A stretch of DNA of 64,000 nucleotides from Comamonas piscis (GCF_014109725.1 NZ_CP058554.1:3658001-3722000), one strand, 5' to 3'. Shown: positions 17,425-26,541, numbered from the stretch's first letter. Numbers and translations: made by a program. Notes: a model not told the origin generated them from the letters alone.

Positions 17425-18195
17425 TCAGCGTCCTTTGAAAACAGGGGCGCGCTTTTCCAGGAAGGCCATGCGCGCTTCCTTGGCGTCTTCGGTCTTGGCC
17501 AGCGCCATCGTGAACTCCTGCTCAAAGCGGTAGGCGTCACGCTGGGGCATCAGGTCCACCATGTTGGCGGCGCGCTTGGCGTAGATCACCGCCAGCGGTG
17601 CCTTGGACGCAATCTCGCGCGCCATCTCCATGGCCTTGGGCAGTAGCGCTTCGGGCGCCAGCACTTCTTCGACCACATTGCGCTGCAGCATCTCCTGGGC
17701 GGTCAGGCGCTGGCCGGTGAAAAACATGCGGCGCATCGTGGAGCGTCCCAACAAGGTCTTGAGCATCGATGCCCCGCCGGCCAGGCCCACATTGATCTCG
17801 GGCATGCCAAAGGTCGCGTTTGACGAGGCATAGAGAATGTCGCAGGCCGCAGCCAGGCCCATGCCTGCGCCCAGGGCCGTACCGTTCACCGCTGCAATCA
17901 CCGGCTTGGCGCATTCCTTGATTGCATTGCCGGTTTCGCGGGTGACGCGGTTGTGCTCCAGAAAATCCCCGGCCACCTCGGCATTGGGCCGGTCCTTCAG
18001 ATCAGCGCCAGCGCAGAACACCGAGCCGGCGCCGGTAAGCACCGCGCAGCGCACATCGTCCCGCTCGGAGATGGCATCAAAAATGGCCACCAGCTCGCGC
18101 CGCATCGCACGGTTAAGGGCATTGACGGGCGGGCGGTTCAAGGTCACCAGGGCCACGCCATCGGCGACTTCCAGCAAAACGGATGGCTCAGACAT
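17425..18195 (-). CDS. Enoyl-CoA hydratase/isomerase family protein
   Basis: A 256-residue crotonase-fold enzyme. It shows the oxyanion-hole segments AVLTGAGSVFCAGADLKD and ALGAGMGLAAACDILYAS, and the ATFGMPEINVGLAGGASMLKTLLG block. One of the usual acidic catalytic residues lies in MPEINVGL. The typical role is hydration of a trans-2-enoyl-CoA. It is the first annotated gene of the minus-strand operon; a small upstream frame with a better ribosome binding site overlaps its start. Confidence 0.92.
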   Translation of the reverse strand: MSEPSVLLEVADGVALVTLNRPPVNALNRAMRRELVAIFDAISERDDVRCAVLTGAGSVFCAGADLKDRPNAEVAGDFLEHNRVTRETGNAIKECAKPVIAAVNGTALGAGMGLAAACDILYASSNATFGMPEINVGLAGGASMLKTLLGRSTMRRMFFTGQRLTAQEMLQRNVVEEVLAPEALLPKAMEMAREIASKAPLAVIYAKRAANMVDLMPQRDAYRFEQEFTMALAKTEDAKEARMAFLEKRAPVFKGR

Positions 18196-18289
18196 GGCGA
18201 CCTCCCTGGGTGTGGGCCACTACCGTGGTAGCCAGGGGGTGGACGGCGGCGCAGGGCGCAGCCTGCGCAATAGGCGCTATCACTTGCAT
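18188..18289 (-). CDS. Possible 33-residue leader peptide
   Basis: A short frame (starts MQVIAPIAQ, ends GGRHV) lies in front of the enoyl-CoA hydratase gene. It has a strong AAGGAG five nt before its ATG, and its TGA overlaps the hydratase start, so translation could be coupled. It has no similarity I recognise. It may be a genuine upstream peptide that sets operon translation, or a chance frame over a GC-rich leader. Confidence 0.35.
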   Translation of the reverse strand: MQVIAPIAQAAPCAAVHPLATTVVAHTQGGRHV

Positions 18290-18499
18290 GTTGTCTCCTT
18301 GGATCTTGGCCGCTCATGGGGAGCGCCTGTTTCGAATCTGTGTTTGATTCTAGGAAGGAACCCTGCAAATGATTTCCCCCCGATTGGTTGAATCTGTTCT
18401 GCGTTCCCCGGGGTAGTGGCGCCCTGGGGCCACCCTATGATGGACAGCAACCTACGTGCAGCGCGGCTCCATCCCAGGAGCCCCAACCAGAAGCCCCCC
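18290..18499. promoter_or_regulatory. Divergent promoter region, catabolic operon / lactonase
   Basis: The space between the minus-strand operon and the plus-strand lactonase gene must hold both promoters. It contains GAATC-N7-GATTC at about 18335-18351 and a second TTGAATCTGTT at about 18387, which could be repeated operator half-sites. No regulator gene lies beside it. Confidence 0.4.
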
Positions 18500-19381
18500 A
18501 TGCATATCCAGCCCCTGATCCCGCAACGCCTGGCCCTGGGTGAATGCCCCAACTGGGATGCCGCCACCGGCCAGCTCTGGGCCATGGACTGCCGGCGCGG
18601 CTATCTGCTGCGCATCGACCCGGCCAGCGGCCAGACCGAGCAGCACCTGCTGCCAGCACCCACCGGCTCGTTCGCGCTGAATGCCGATGGCAGGATCGTC
18701 ATCGCGATGAAGGAGGCGCTGGGCCTGTATGACCCTGCCAGCCGCCAGCTGCACACCCTCGCCGAGCTGGACCAGCACCTGCCCCATCTGCGCCTAAACG
18801 ATGGCTGCGCGCTGCCCGATGGCCGCTTTCTGGTCGGCAGCATGCATCTGCATCTGGAAGAAGGCGAAACACCCAAGGGCGGCATCTATGTATTGGAGCG
18901 GGATGGCCAGCTGGCGCGCATGGGCCCGGCCCTTAAAACCGCCAATGGCCCGCTGATCCACCCGCACAACGGCCGCCTCTTTATCGCCGACAGCGCCGCG
19001 CAAAGCATTTATTCCTTTGATATCAGCAGCGGGCAGGCACAAGACCAGCAGCTGTTCATCAGCACCCAGCCCCAGCAATCCGCCCCCGACGGCTGCTGCT
19101 GGGACAGCGACGGCGGGCTCTGGACGGCTATGGTGCGTACGGGCCAGCTCGCCCGCTACGATGCCCAAGGGGCACTGAGCGAGCTGATCAGCCTGCCTGT
19201 GGCCCACCCCAGCGCGCTCTGCTTTGGCGGGCCGAATCTGGCAGACCTCTATGTCACCAGCATCTCGGACAGCGGCCGCCTGCGCGCCGGTGGCCCGCTG
19301 GACGGCGCCATTCTGCGCATCACCGGCCTGGGTTACCGGGGGCTGGCCAAGCCCCAGGCGCGCATCCTTATCCACGATTAA
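18500..19381 (+). CDS. SMP-30/gluconolactonase family protein
   Basis: A 293-residue six-bladed beta-propeller of the SMP-30/gluconolaconase/LRE family. The metal ligands are visible as the N-terminal glutamate in LGECPNWD, the asparagine in LRLNDGCALPDGRFLVGS, the NGPLIHPHNGRLFIADS blade, and the aspartate in PDGCCWDSDGGLW. The family hydrolyses sugar lactones or related lactones with Ca or Zn. The start at 18500 (MHIQPL) aligns with the family; an earlier in-frame ATG at 18437 adds residues without similarity. It stands alone, between the catabolic operon and the iron-uptake genes. Confidence 0.88.
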   Translation: MHIQPLIPQRLALGECPNWDAATGQLWAMDCRRGYLLRIDPASGQTEQHLLPAPTGSFALNADGRIVIAMKEALGLYDPASRQLHTLAELDQHLPHLRLNDGCALPDGRFLVGSMHLHLEEGETPKGGIYVLERDGQLARMGPALKTANGPLIHPHNGRLFIADSAAQSIYSFDISSGQAQDQQLFISTQPQQSAPDGCCWDSDGGLWTAMVRTGQLARYDAQGALSELISLPVAHPSALCFGGPNLADLYVTSISDSGRLRAGGPLDGAILRITGLGYRGLAKPQARILIHD

Positions 19382-19425
19382 ACGGCCACGCACTCGCACT
19401 CAGCGCTGAGCAGGCGCCCGCGATA

Positions 19426-19460
19426 GGTAGAATGAGAGGCATTCGCATTCTTCTACCCTG
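19426..19460 (+). promoter_or_regulatory. Putative Fur box before the FecI gene
   Basis: GAATG and CATTC arms (about 19430-19451) are separated by 11 nt, and outer GGTA/TACC bases extend the symmetry. The position, just ahead of an ECF sigma gene of the FecI group, fits iron repression by Fur. The match to the 19-bp consensus is only partial. Confidence 0.55.
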
Positions 19461-19468
19461 TCACTGGC

Positions 19469-19981
19469 ATGCCTTCCCTCTCCCCTGGCGCAACGGCCTA
19501 CACCATCGAGACCATCTACCGCCAGGAGCATGGCTGGCTGAAGGCATGGTTGCAGCGCAAGCTGGGGACGTCGAACCATGCAGCAGATCTGGCGCATGAC
19601 ACCTTTGTCCGGTTGCTGGCCGCGCCCGGCTCGGAGCCTATCCGTGAGCCACGTGCGTTTTTGCGCACCGTCGCGCATGGGCTGCTGGTCAACCACTGGC
19701 GCCGCCAGGACCTGGAACGTGCCTGGATCGAGACCCTGGCCCAGCTGCCCCCGGCGCTGGCGCCCTCGCCCGAGGAGCGCGCCATGGCACTGCAAACCTT
19801 GCAGCTGGTCGATGCCATGCTGCGCCGTATCAATCCCAAGGCCCGCGCGGCCTTTTTGCTGTCACAGCTCGACGGTCTGACCTATGCCGCCATCGCCGCA
19901 CAGCTGAAAGTGTCGGAGCGCATGGTCAAACGCTATATGGCCCAGGCCATGTTCGAATGCCTGTTGCTGGAGCAGGCATGA
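19469..19981 (+). CDS. FecI-type ECF sigma factor
   Basis: A 170-residue extracytoplasmic-function sigma factor. Region 2 (about residues 12-80) contains HAADLAHDTFVRLLA and REPRAFLRTVAHGLLVNHWRR, and region 4 (about 110-165) contains LSQLDGLTYAAIAAQLKVSERMVKRYMAQA. By analogy with FecI it is released when the receptor and FecR signal a bound ferric siderophore, and it then transcribes the receptor gene downstream. It overlaps the FecR gene by 4 bp. Confidence 0.93.
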   Translation: MPSLSPGATAYTIETIYRQEHGWLKAWLQRKLGTSNHAADLAHDTFVRLLAAPGSEPIREPRAFLRTVAHGLLVNHWRRQDLERAWIETLAQLPPALAPSPEERAMALQTLQLVDAMLRRINPKARAAFLLSQLDGLTYAAIAAQLKVSERMVKRYMAQAMFECLLLEQA

Positions 19982-20952
19982 GCCCGCTCGCTACTGGCCA
20001 ACCCAGCCGGGAAGCGCTGCGCCAGGCGGCCGAATGGTTTTCGGTGCTGCAGTCCGGCAAGCCCAGTGCGGCAGACATCCAGGACTGGCAGCAGTGGCTG
20101 GCTACTGGCACGGGCGCCCAAGCCGCATGGCAAAGGGTGGAAGACCTGGCCGGCGGCCTCTCCCGCTTGTCCAGCCTGCCAGCGCGCCAGGCGCTGGAGC
20201 ATGGTGCCCGCCTGGGGCGCAGCCGCCGCAGCGCGCTGCGTGCCCTGGCCTTGCTTCCCCTCGGTGGCCTGGCGGCCTGGCTGCTGCAGCAGCAGTCCGA
20301 GCGGCGCGGCTGGTTGGCCGACTACCGGACCTCGGTCGGTGAACGCCGGGAGCTGCAGCTGGCCGATGGTGGCCGTCTCTGGCTCAACACCGGCAGCGCG
20401 GCCGATGTGGACTACCAGCCCGGTCTGCGCCGCATCGCGCTGTATGCCGGCGAGCTGTTGCTGAGCACCAGCCGCGACCCGGTTCAGCCCGCGCGGCCCA
20501 TGGTCGTCGATGTGGCGCCTGGCCGACTGCAAGCCTTGGGCACCCGGTTTGCGGTGCGGTATGCGGACAGCGGCGCCGTCCACTTGGCCGTGTTCGAAGG
20601 CCGGGTCGCTGCGCAGCCGCGTGCCGGCAGCAGCTTGGTGGTGGTGGCGGCCGGTCAGCAGGCCCTCGTCTGGCCGGACCGGGTGGAGGCCCTGGGCAGC
20701 GTTGCCGCGCAGGCCGATGGCTGGACCCGAGGCATGCTGGTGGCAGACAACATGCGCCTGGACGACTTTCTGGCCGAGCTGTCGCGCTACCGGCGCGGCT
20801 TGCTCAGCTGCGCACCCGAGGTGGCCGACCTGCGCATCGTCGGCGCCTACCCCTTGGCCGATACCGACCAGGTCTTGCAGGCGCTGGCCTCCAGCCTCAA
20901 CATCCGCGTGCGCCAGCCCTTCCCCTGGTGGGTGTCGGTCGAGGGCATGTAG
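19978..20952 (+). CDS. FecR-family anti-sigma regulator
   Basis: A 324-residue protein with a cytosolic DUF4880 domain (REALRQAAEWFSVLQSGKPSAADIQDWQQWLA), a single membrane segment (ALRALALLPLGGLAAWLL, about 85-105), the periplasmic FecR domain (YRTSVGERRELQLADGGRLWLNTGS, then GTRFAVRY) and a C-terminal domain that contacts the receptor. It relays the receptor signal across the inner membrane to the sigma factor. I start it at the ATG at 19978, coupled to the sigma stop by ATGA. Confidence 0.92.
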   Translation: MSPLATGQPSREALRQAAEWFSVLQSGKPSAADIQDWQQWLATGTGAQAAWQRVEDLAGGLSRLSSLPARQALEHGARLGRSRRSALRALALLPLGGLAAWLLQQQSERRGWLADYRTSVGERRELQLADGGRLWLNTGSAADVDYQPGLRRIALYAGELLLSTSRDPVQPARPMVVDVAPGRLQALGTRFAVRYADSGAVHLAVFEGRVAAQPRAGSSLVVVAAGQQALVWPDRVEALGSVAAQADGWTRGMLVADNMRLDDFLAELSRYRRGLLSCAPEVADLRIVGAYPLADTDQVLQALASSLNIRVRQPFPWWVSVEGM

Positions 20953-21048
20953 ATATCTCTTCTAGAAAATAGCGACCTGAGGTTCCCTTTGCGGTGATTG
21001 GATTGGCATGGGAAGTAACCAATCCGGTTTTCTTCCATCCAGCCATTC

Positions 21049-23517
21049 ATGAACCGACCTACCGACCCGGCCTGCCTTGCCCAACGCCATCTCGTTCGCG
21101 CCCTGCGGGGGCGCCCCATTGCCATCGCCGTGGCCAGCTTGCTGGGCGCCTCCGGTGTGTATGCGCAAACGCTGCACAGCTTCTCCATCCCACCGGGGCC
21201 CTTGGGCACCGTGCTCAGCCAGACGGCGGCCACCGCCGGGGTGCTGTTGTCGGTGGATGCCAAGCTGACCCAGGGCATCCACAGCCCCGGCGTGCAAGGC
21301 CGGTTCAGCGCTGAAGAAGGGCTGGCCCGGGCACTGGCAGGCAGCGGGCTGGCAGCGGTGCCCAACGCAGGTGGCGGCTACACCTTGCGGGCCGCACCTG
21401 TTGCCGCCGCCGCGCCAGCCAACCCGGCAGCCACCGCCGACAACAGCACCACCTTGGGCACGGTAGTGGTCAGCGCTGCTGCCCAGGCGCCAGCTACCAC
21501 CGAAGGCTCGGGCGCCTACAGCGCGCGCGCCGCCACCATCGGCAAGACGGCGCAAGCCCTCAAGGACATTCCCCAGTCGGTCAGCGTGGTGACGCGCCAG
21601 CGCATGGATGACCAGAACCTGAGCTCGGTCAGCGATGTGCTGGAAAACACCACCGGCATCATGATCAGCGAGGTTGCCGACGGTGGCCGCAACTACTATT
21701 CGCGCGGCTTCAAGATTGCCAATGTGCAGTACGACGGCGTGCCCTTGTCGCGCGGCAATTACGGGGTGGGCAACAGCTTCACCGGAAATGCCGCCTACCT
21801 GGACCGGGTGGAGGTGTTCCGGGGTGCGCAGGGCCTGTTCGAGGGGGCGGGCCAACCATCTGGCTCCATCAACCTAGTGCGCAAGCGCCCCACCGCCGAC
21901 AAGCAGCTCCTGGTCGAGGCCCGCGCCGGCTCCTGGAGCCACTATGGCGGTATGCTCGATGCCAGCGGCCCGCTCAATGACGAGGGCAGCCTGCGTGCCC
22001 GCGCCGTGCTCGATTACGACGACAAGGGCGGATTTATCGACCACACCGATGAGAAGAACCTCAACGCCTACCTGGCGCTCGACTACGACCTGTCGGCCGA
22101 CACCACGCTGGTCCTGGGCCTGGCGGTTTCGCGCCTGCGCTCTACACCCTTCTTTGGCGGTTTGCCACGTTACAGCGATGGCCGCTCACTGAACCTGAGC
22201 CGCTCCACCTTCCTGGGCGCTGACTGGAACCGCTGGGACCGCGACGAAACCCAGCTCTTTGCCGACCTGTCGCACCGCCTCAATGCGGACTGGCGGTTCA
22301 AGGTCGCGGCAGCCTATTCCCGCGAGACCAGCCTCACCACCGTGCGAGATTCCACTGGCGCCGTCGACCCCGTCAGCTTGACGGGCCCGGAAGGCGCGGC
22401 CTGGAACTACGACAAGCTGTCCAAGAACGCCGGCATCGACATGCACCTCAACGGCCGCTTCGCGCTGCTGGGCATGCCCCAGCAACTGACGGTGGGCGCC
22501 AGCATGTCGCGGCTGCGCAGCAATGACCGCATCGCCTATGCCTACAACCTGGGCGCGATCGATGTGTTCAACCCCAACCCCCACGTGCCCAAGCCCCAGG
22601 ACTTCCCCGATTCGCAGCGCCTGTCGCGTTATGAGCCGCATCTGCAAAAAGGCATCTACGCCCAGCTGCGCACGGAAATCGCACCCGCCTGGACCTTGGT
22701 CAGCGGCGGCCGCATCAGCTGGTTTGAAAGTGTCTTCAGCACCCAGGCCACCACCTGGGAAAGCAAGAGCGAGCAGACGAAGTCCGGCGAATTCACGCCC
22801 TTCCTCGGTCTGATCTACGAACTGACACCGCAATGGTCGGCCTACGCCAGCTATGCCGATGTCTTCATGCCCCAGACCACCACGGCCCAGGATGGCAGCA
22901 CGCTTAAGCCCGTGATCGGCGCCAACTACGAGGCAGGGATCAAGGGCGAGTTGCTCGATGGCAGGCTCAATGCCTCGCTCGCCGTCTACCGCGTTGATGA
23001 AACCAACCGCGCCGTGGAAGACACAGCCGCCGGCCGGCTCTGCAACGGCAACTACTGCTACCGCGCAGCCGGCAAGGTGCGCAGCCAAGGCTTTGAGGCC
23101 GAACTGCAGGGTGCTGTTGCCCCCGGTTGGCAAGTGGCTGCCGGCTACACCTTCAACCGCAACAAGTACCTGTCCGATCCGGTCAGCGAGGGCCTGACCT
23201 TCAACGAAGATACGCCGCGCCACCTGCTGCGCCTGTGGAGCGACTACCGCTTTCGGGGTGACTGGAGCGGGCTGAGCCTGGGCGCTGGCGTCAGCGCCCA
23301 AAGTGCCATGAGCAACAGCGTCTCCGGCGTGCGCCGCCCGTCCTATGGTGTCTGGAACACGCGCATCGCCTATGACCTGAACCGCCAGTGGACCTTGGCG
23401 CTCAATGTGAACAATGTCTTCGACAAGGTCTACTACGAGTACGCCAGCTACATCGAGAACCGCAACAACTACGGTACGCCGCGCAACTTCCTGGTGACCC
23501 TGCGCGGCCGCTTCTGA
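21049..23517 (+). CDS. TonB-dependent siderophore receptor with signalling (STN) domain
   Basis: An 822-residue outer-membrane receptor. After the signal peptide (cleavage near VYAQT) comes an STN domain (about 43-115, LHSFSIPPGPLGTVLSQTA), which touches FecR in the periplasm. The plug follows (about 170-310) with ALKDIPQSVSVVTRQRMDDQ and VEVFRGAQGLFEGAGQPSGSINLVRKRP, and then the 22-stranded barrel ending in LVTLRGRF with the terminal phenylalanine. It should import a ferric siderophore with TonB energy and start the FecR/FecI cascade; it resembles the FpvA/FoxA group. The ligand cannot be read from sequence. Confidence 0.95.
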   Translation: MNRPTDPACLAQRHLVRALRGRPIAIAVASLLGASGVYAQTLHSFSIPPGPLGTVLSQTAATAGVLLSVDAKLTQGIHSPGVQGRFSAEEGLARALAGSGLAAVPNAGGGYTLRAAPVAAAAPANPAATADNSTTLGTVVVSAAAQAPATTEGSGAYSARAATIGKTAQALKDIPQSVSVVTRQRMDDQNLSSVSDVLENTTGIMISEVADGGRNYYSRGFKIANVQYDGVPLSRGNYGVGNSFTGNAAYLDRVEVFRGAQGLFEGAGQPSGSINLVRKRPTADKQLLVEARAGSWSHYGGMLDASGPLNDEGSLRARAVLDYDDKGGFIDHTDEKNLNAYLALDYDLSADTTLVLGLAVSRLRSTPFFGGLPRYSDGRSLNLSRSTFLGADWNRWDRDETQLFADLSHRLNADWRFKVAAAYSRETSLTTVRDSTGAVDPVSLTGPEGAAWNYDKLSKNAGIDMHLNGRFALLGMPQQLTVGASMSRLRSNDRIAYAYNLGAIDVFNPNPHVPKPQDFPDSQRLSRYEPHLQKGIYAQLRTEIAPAWTLVSGGRISWFESVFSTQATTWESKSEQTKSGEFTPFLGLIYELTPQWSAYASYADVFMPQTTTAQDGSTLKPVIGANYEAGIKGELLDGRLNASLAVYRVDETNRAVEDTAAGRLCNGNYCYRAAGKVRSQGFEAELQGAVAPGWQVAAGYTFNRNKYLSDPVSEGLTFNEDTPRHLLRLWSDYRFRGDWSGLSLGAGVSAQSAMSNSVSGVRRPSYGVWNTRIAYDLNRQWTLALNVNNVFDKVYYEYASYIENRNNYGTPRNFLVTLRGRF

Positions 23518-23522
23518 TCTGC

Positions 23523-23589
23523 GCTGGCCAACGCGAAGCGCATCTGCGGCTGCTCTGCGGAGAGGCCGCCAGATGCGCTGTTGGCCAGC
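23523..23589. terminator. Long hairpin between convergent receptor and LysR genes
   Basis: GCTGGCCAA at 23523-23531 pairs with TTGGCCAGC at 23581-23589, and GCGCATCTG at 23538-23546 pairs with CAGATGCGC at 23570-23578. The hairpin fills most of the gap between two convergent genes and probably ends transcription from both sides, though a T run is missing. Confidence 0.65.
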
Positions 23590-23599
23590 TGCCGCCCCT

Positions 23600-24538
23600 T
23601 CAGTGCGGCGCGTTGGCGGCCGGCAGCGCAAAGCGCTGCGCCTCCCCCGCCACCTGGCTGGCGACAAAATCCAGAAACAGCTTGACCTTGGCCGGGATAA
23701 TCGCCGAATCCACAATCGTCGCAAACATACCCTCTTCAAAGGTGGTATTGCTCACCACATAATCGGGCAAGAGCCGCACGAGATTGCCCGCCGCCAAATC
23801 GGGGTAGACGGTGTAATCATCGAGCAGTGCAATACCCTCGCCCAATTTGGCCAACTCTAATAAGGCAATGCCATTATTGGTCAAATGCCGGGGCGAAAAT
23901 CGAATATCTTCCACCCCCGCATCGTTCTTGAAATGCCAGATATGGTCTTTACCTGGCAAATAATAGGCCAGGCATTGGGCCTGCAATAAATCGGCCGGCT
24001 TGTGGATGGCGGGCATCTTATCGACATAAGCCGGTGATGCCACCAAATAGCGCTGGCTGTGGAACAGCATGCGCCGTTTGACCCCCGCCTCGACCGGCGG
24101 CGATATTCTGAAATCAATATCGATATTGTTCTTGACCAGGTCGACCTTGGTCTCGGACAGCAGCAGCTCAACCAGGATCTCCGGGTGGGCCTGGCGGAAG
24201 CGGGCAATCAGCCCGGGGAGCACGCGCTGGCCGAACATGGTGCGGGCATGCACCCGCAGGCGCCCTTGCGGGGCGGAGCTGATCGCGGTGATGCTGGTGT
24301 GCGCCTGGTTGATGGTCCAGAGAATGCCTTCCAGCTGGGCCGCGTACTCCTGGCCCGATTCAGTCAGCGACACCTGGCGCGTGGAGCGCAGCAAGAGCTT
24401 GACCTGCAGTCCGTCTTCAAACTCGGTGATCATTCTCGACACGGCGGTGGCCGAGATGCCAAACAGCCGCGCCGTCTCTGAAAAACTGCGGGTCTGCGAC
24501 ACCGACAGGAACAGCTCCATCGCTCTCAGACGGTCCAT
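23600..24538 (-). CDS. LysR-family transcriptional regulator (1)
   Basis: A 312-residue LysR regulator. The N-terminal winged helix (about 1-60: MDRLRAMELFLSVSQTRSF, ETARLFGISATAVSRMITEFED) is followed by the effector domain with GRLRVHARTMFGQRVLPGLIARFRQAHPE. It is divergent from the flavin monooxygenase operon with a 104-bp gap, the usual arrangement for a LysR activator of its neighbour. Confidence 0.93.
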   Translation of the reverse strand: MDRLRAMELFLSVSQTRSFSETARLFGISATAVSRMITEFEDGLQVKLLLRSTRQVSLTESGQEYAAQLEGILWTINQAHTSITAISSAPQGRLRVHARTMFGQRVLPGLIARFRQAHPEILVELLLSETKVDLVKNNIDIDFRISPPVEAGVKRRMLFHSQRYLVASPAYVDKMPAIHKPADLLQAQCLAYYLPGKDHIWHFKNDAGVEDIRFSPRHLTNNGIALLELAKLGEGIALLDDYTVYPDLAAGNLVRLLPDYVVSNTTFEEGMFATIVDSAIIPAKVKLFLDFVASQVAGEAQRFALPAANAPH

Positions 24539-24642
24539 GATTCCTCCAGATTGCGCAGTACTGAATCTCGAATTTCACGCATACAGATCTCCTGACCCCA
24601 GCCCTAGAATGATTCCATATTGCCCAACATCAAGGAGACATC

Positions 24643-25707
24643 ATGGAATTTGGCGTATTCATTCTGGCGCAGCAGCGCGGCTACCACCAGCGCTCTCAGG
24701 ACGTTATCAACAACTCCATCGAACAAACCGTGGTGGCAGAACAAGCAGGTTTCAATACTGCCTGGTATGCCGAGCACCATTTCAATAATTATTCGCTGTC
24801 GCCATCGCCATTAATGACCGTGGCCCATGCAGCGGCTAAAACCAAAACCATTCGCCTGGGCACGGCGGTGTGTATTTTGCCACTCTACCACCCCGCCCGC
24901 TTCCTGGCCGAGGTCGGCTTTGTCGATACGGTGTCCAATGGGCGACTCGAACTGGGCGTAGGCTCGGGCTACCAGCAGTTTGAATTTGAACGCTTTGGCG
25001 TCGAGATCGCCAATTCCGGCGCGATCTTCAATGAGTTTCTCGACATTATTCCCAAAGCCCTGACCCAGAAAATATTCGAATACCAGGGCGAGTTCCTAAA
25101 TATGCCGCCCAGCTCCATCGCCGTGCGCTGCGTGCAAGACCCGATGCCCCCGCTCTGGGTCACCTCGGGCAACCCGGTCACCCTGGGCCGTGGCGTGCGC
25201 GAAGGCCACAACCTGTTTGTCACCGCGCTGCTCAATGGCAACGAGGCCATTGCCGGCCTGCGCACCAAGCTGGAGAACATCGCGACGGCCGAAGGCAAGG
25301 ACCTGGACAACGATGTGAAGTTCGGCTTTCTGCGCTGCGGCTATGCCTCGGACCATGAATCGGAAATCAATGCCTACCTGGACTGCGCACGCTTTCAGCG
25401 CCGCATCTCGGAGAGCCTCAAGTTCCGCCGCGCCCAGTCGGAAGACGGCTATATGGTCAAGGAAGTGCCGACCGAAACCGACCCTACCTTCGAGCAGCTG
25501 CGCAAGAACCTGCCCGTCGGCTCGGTCAACGAAGTGATCGACAAGCTGCTCGAAGAGATCAGCATCCTCAAGCCCAAGCACATTGCGCTGCAAACCCAGC
25601 TGGGCGACTTCGACCAGAAGACCATGCTCAAGCAGATCGAGCTCTGGGGCGACAAGATCATTCCCGCCGTGAAAAAAGAAGTGGGCCAGGCCGTAGCGCT
25701 GGCTTAA
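24643..25707 (+). CDS. LLM-class flavin-dependent monooxygenase
   Basis: A 354-residue luciferase-like monooxygenase. It has the typical N-terminus EFGVFILAQQRGYH, then AEHHFNNYSLSPSPLMTVAHAAAKT, RLGTAVCILPLYHPARFLAE and GRLELGVGSGYQQFE. Such enzymes use FMNH2 supplied by a separate reductase to oxygenate, for example, cyclic ketones, sulfonates or nitrilotriacetate-like compounds. Start at 24643 after AAGGAGACATC. The reductase and a dehydrogenase follow, forming a two-component monooxygenase operon. The substrate is unknown. Confidence 0.92.
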   Translation: MEFGVFILAQQRGYHQRSQDVINNSIEQTVVAEQAGFNTAWYAEHHFNNYSLSPSPLMTVAHAAAKTKTIRLGTAVCILPLYHPARFLAEVGFVDTVSNGRLELGVGSGYQQFEFERFGVEIANSGAIFNEFLDIIPKALTQKIFEYQGEFLNMPPSSIAVRCVQDPMPPLWVTSGNPVTLGRGVREGHNLFVTALLNGNEAIAGLRTKLENIATAEGKDLDNDVKFGFLRCGYASDHESEINAYLDCARFQRRISESLKFRRAQSEDGYMVKEVPTETDPTFEQLRKNLPVGSVNEVIDKLLEEISILKPKHIALQTQLGDFDQKTMLKQIELWGDKIIPAVKKEVGQAVALA

Positions 25708-25719
25708 GGAGACAGGGCC

Positions 25720-26514
25720 ATGCGCGTTCACCTCAGCAACTGCGGCTCCATCAGCCTGATGGATGCCCACAATTTTCGGGCACTCGATGTGCTGATCGAA
25801 CCCCAGCCCGAGCCCCAGCTCGCGCAGGCCCTGACCCGCATCGGCACGCGCGACGGCGACAGCCATGTCTGGCTCTTTCCGCAGGTGCTGCGCTTTCTGG
25901 CCTGCCAGGCCGCAGACAGCGAATGGGACACCGGCTTTGCCGCCATGCTGGCCTATGCGCAGCAGCACGGCTGGGTCAACGACCAAGGCCAGGTGCGCGC
26001 GCACATCACCTTGGCGGCGGAAGACCAGGTCGTCTCGGTCGCCGACTTCAAGGCCGCCATGCGCGCCCTGCCGGCCGGCATCAGCGCCGTGACCACCGGC
26101 CAGGGCAAGGATGTCGCCGGCATGATCGTATCCAGCCTCACCTCCATCTCGGCCGAGCCCCCCATGGTCGGCTTCTTTGCGCACAGCGCCTCGTCGATGG
26201 GCGATACCTTGCTGCAAACCGGCAAGTTTGTGGCCAATGTGCTGGGTGAGGAACACAGCCAGATCATCGCCAGCTTTCTGAGCCAGCCGCAGGGCGAGGC
26301 CCGCTTCAAGGAAGGCCGCTGGCACAGCAGTGAACACCAGTTGCCCGTGCTGAGCGACGCGCTGGCCAGCATGGAATGTGACATCGTTTGCACCCACACC
26401 CTGGGCACGCACAAGCTGGTGGTCGGCAAGATCCGCAAATCCTCCTGCAACAGCGCCAACCCGGTGGTCAACTTCAACGCCAGCACCCACAAGCTGGTGC
26501 CCTTGGCAGCCTGA
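25720..26514 (+). CDS. Flavin reductase with N-terminal extension
   Basis: A 264-residue protein. Residues from about 105 to 260 are a flavin-reductase (FMN-binding split barrel) domain: FKAAMRALPAGISAVTT, AGMIVSSLTSISAEPPMVGFF, GKFVANVLGEEH, and a C-terminal THTLGTHKLVVGKI. This would supply reduced flavin to the monooxygenase just upstream. The first 100 or so residues are an extra segment I cannot assign; ordinary members are only about 160-180 long. AAGGAGACAGGGCC before the ATG supports this start, so the extension is probably translated. Confidence 0.85.
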   Translation: MRVHLSNCGSISLMDAHNFRALDVLIEPQPEPQLAQALTRIGTRDGDSHVWLFPQVLRFLACQAADSEWDTGFAAMLAYAQQHGWVNDQGQVRAHITLAAEDQVVSVADFKAAMRALPAGISAVTTGQGKDVAGMIVSSLTSISAEPPMVGFFAHSASSMGDTLLQTGKFVANVLGEEHSQIIASFLSQPQGEARFKEGRWHSSEHQLPVLSDALASMECDIVCTHTLGTHKLVVGKIRKSSCNSANPVVNFNASTHKLVPLAA

Positions 26515-26541
26515 TTGCAGACCAGAAAGGGGCTTTGAAGC

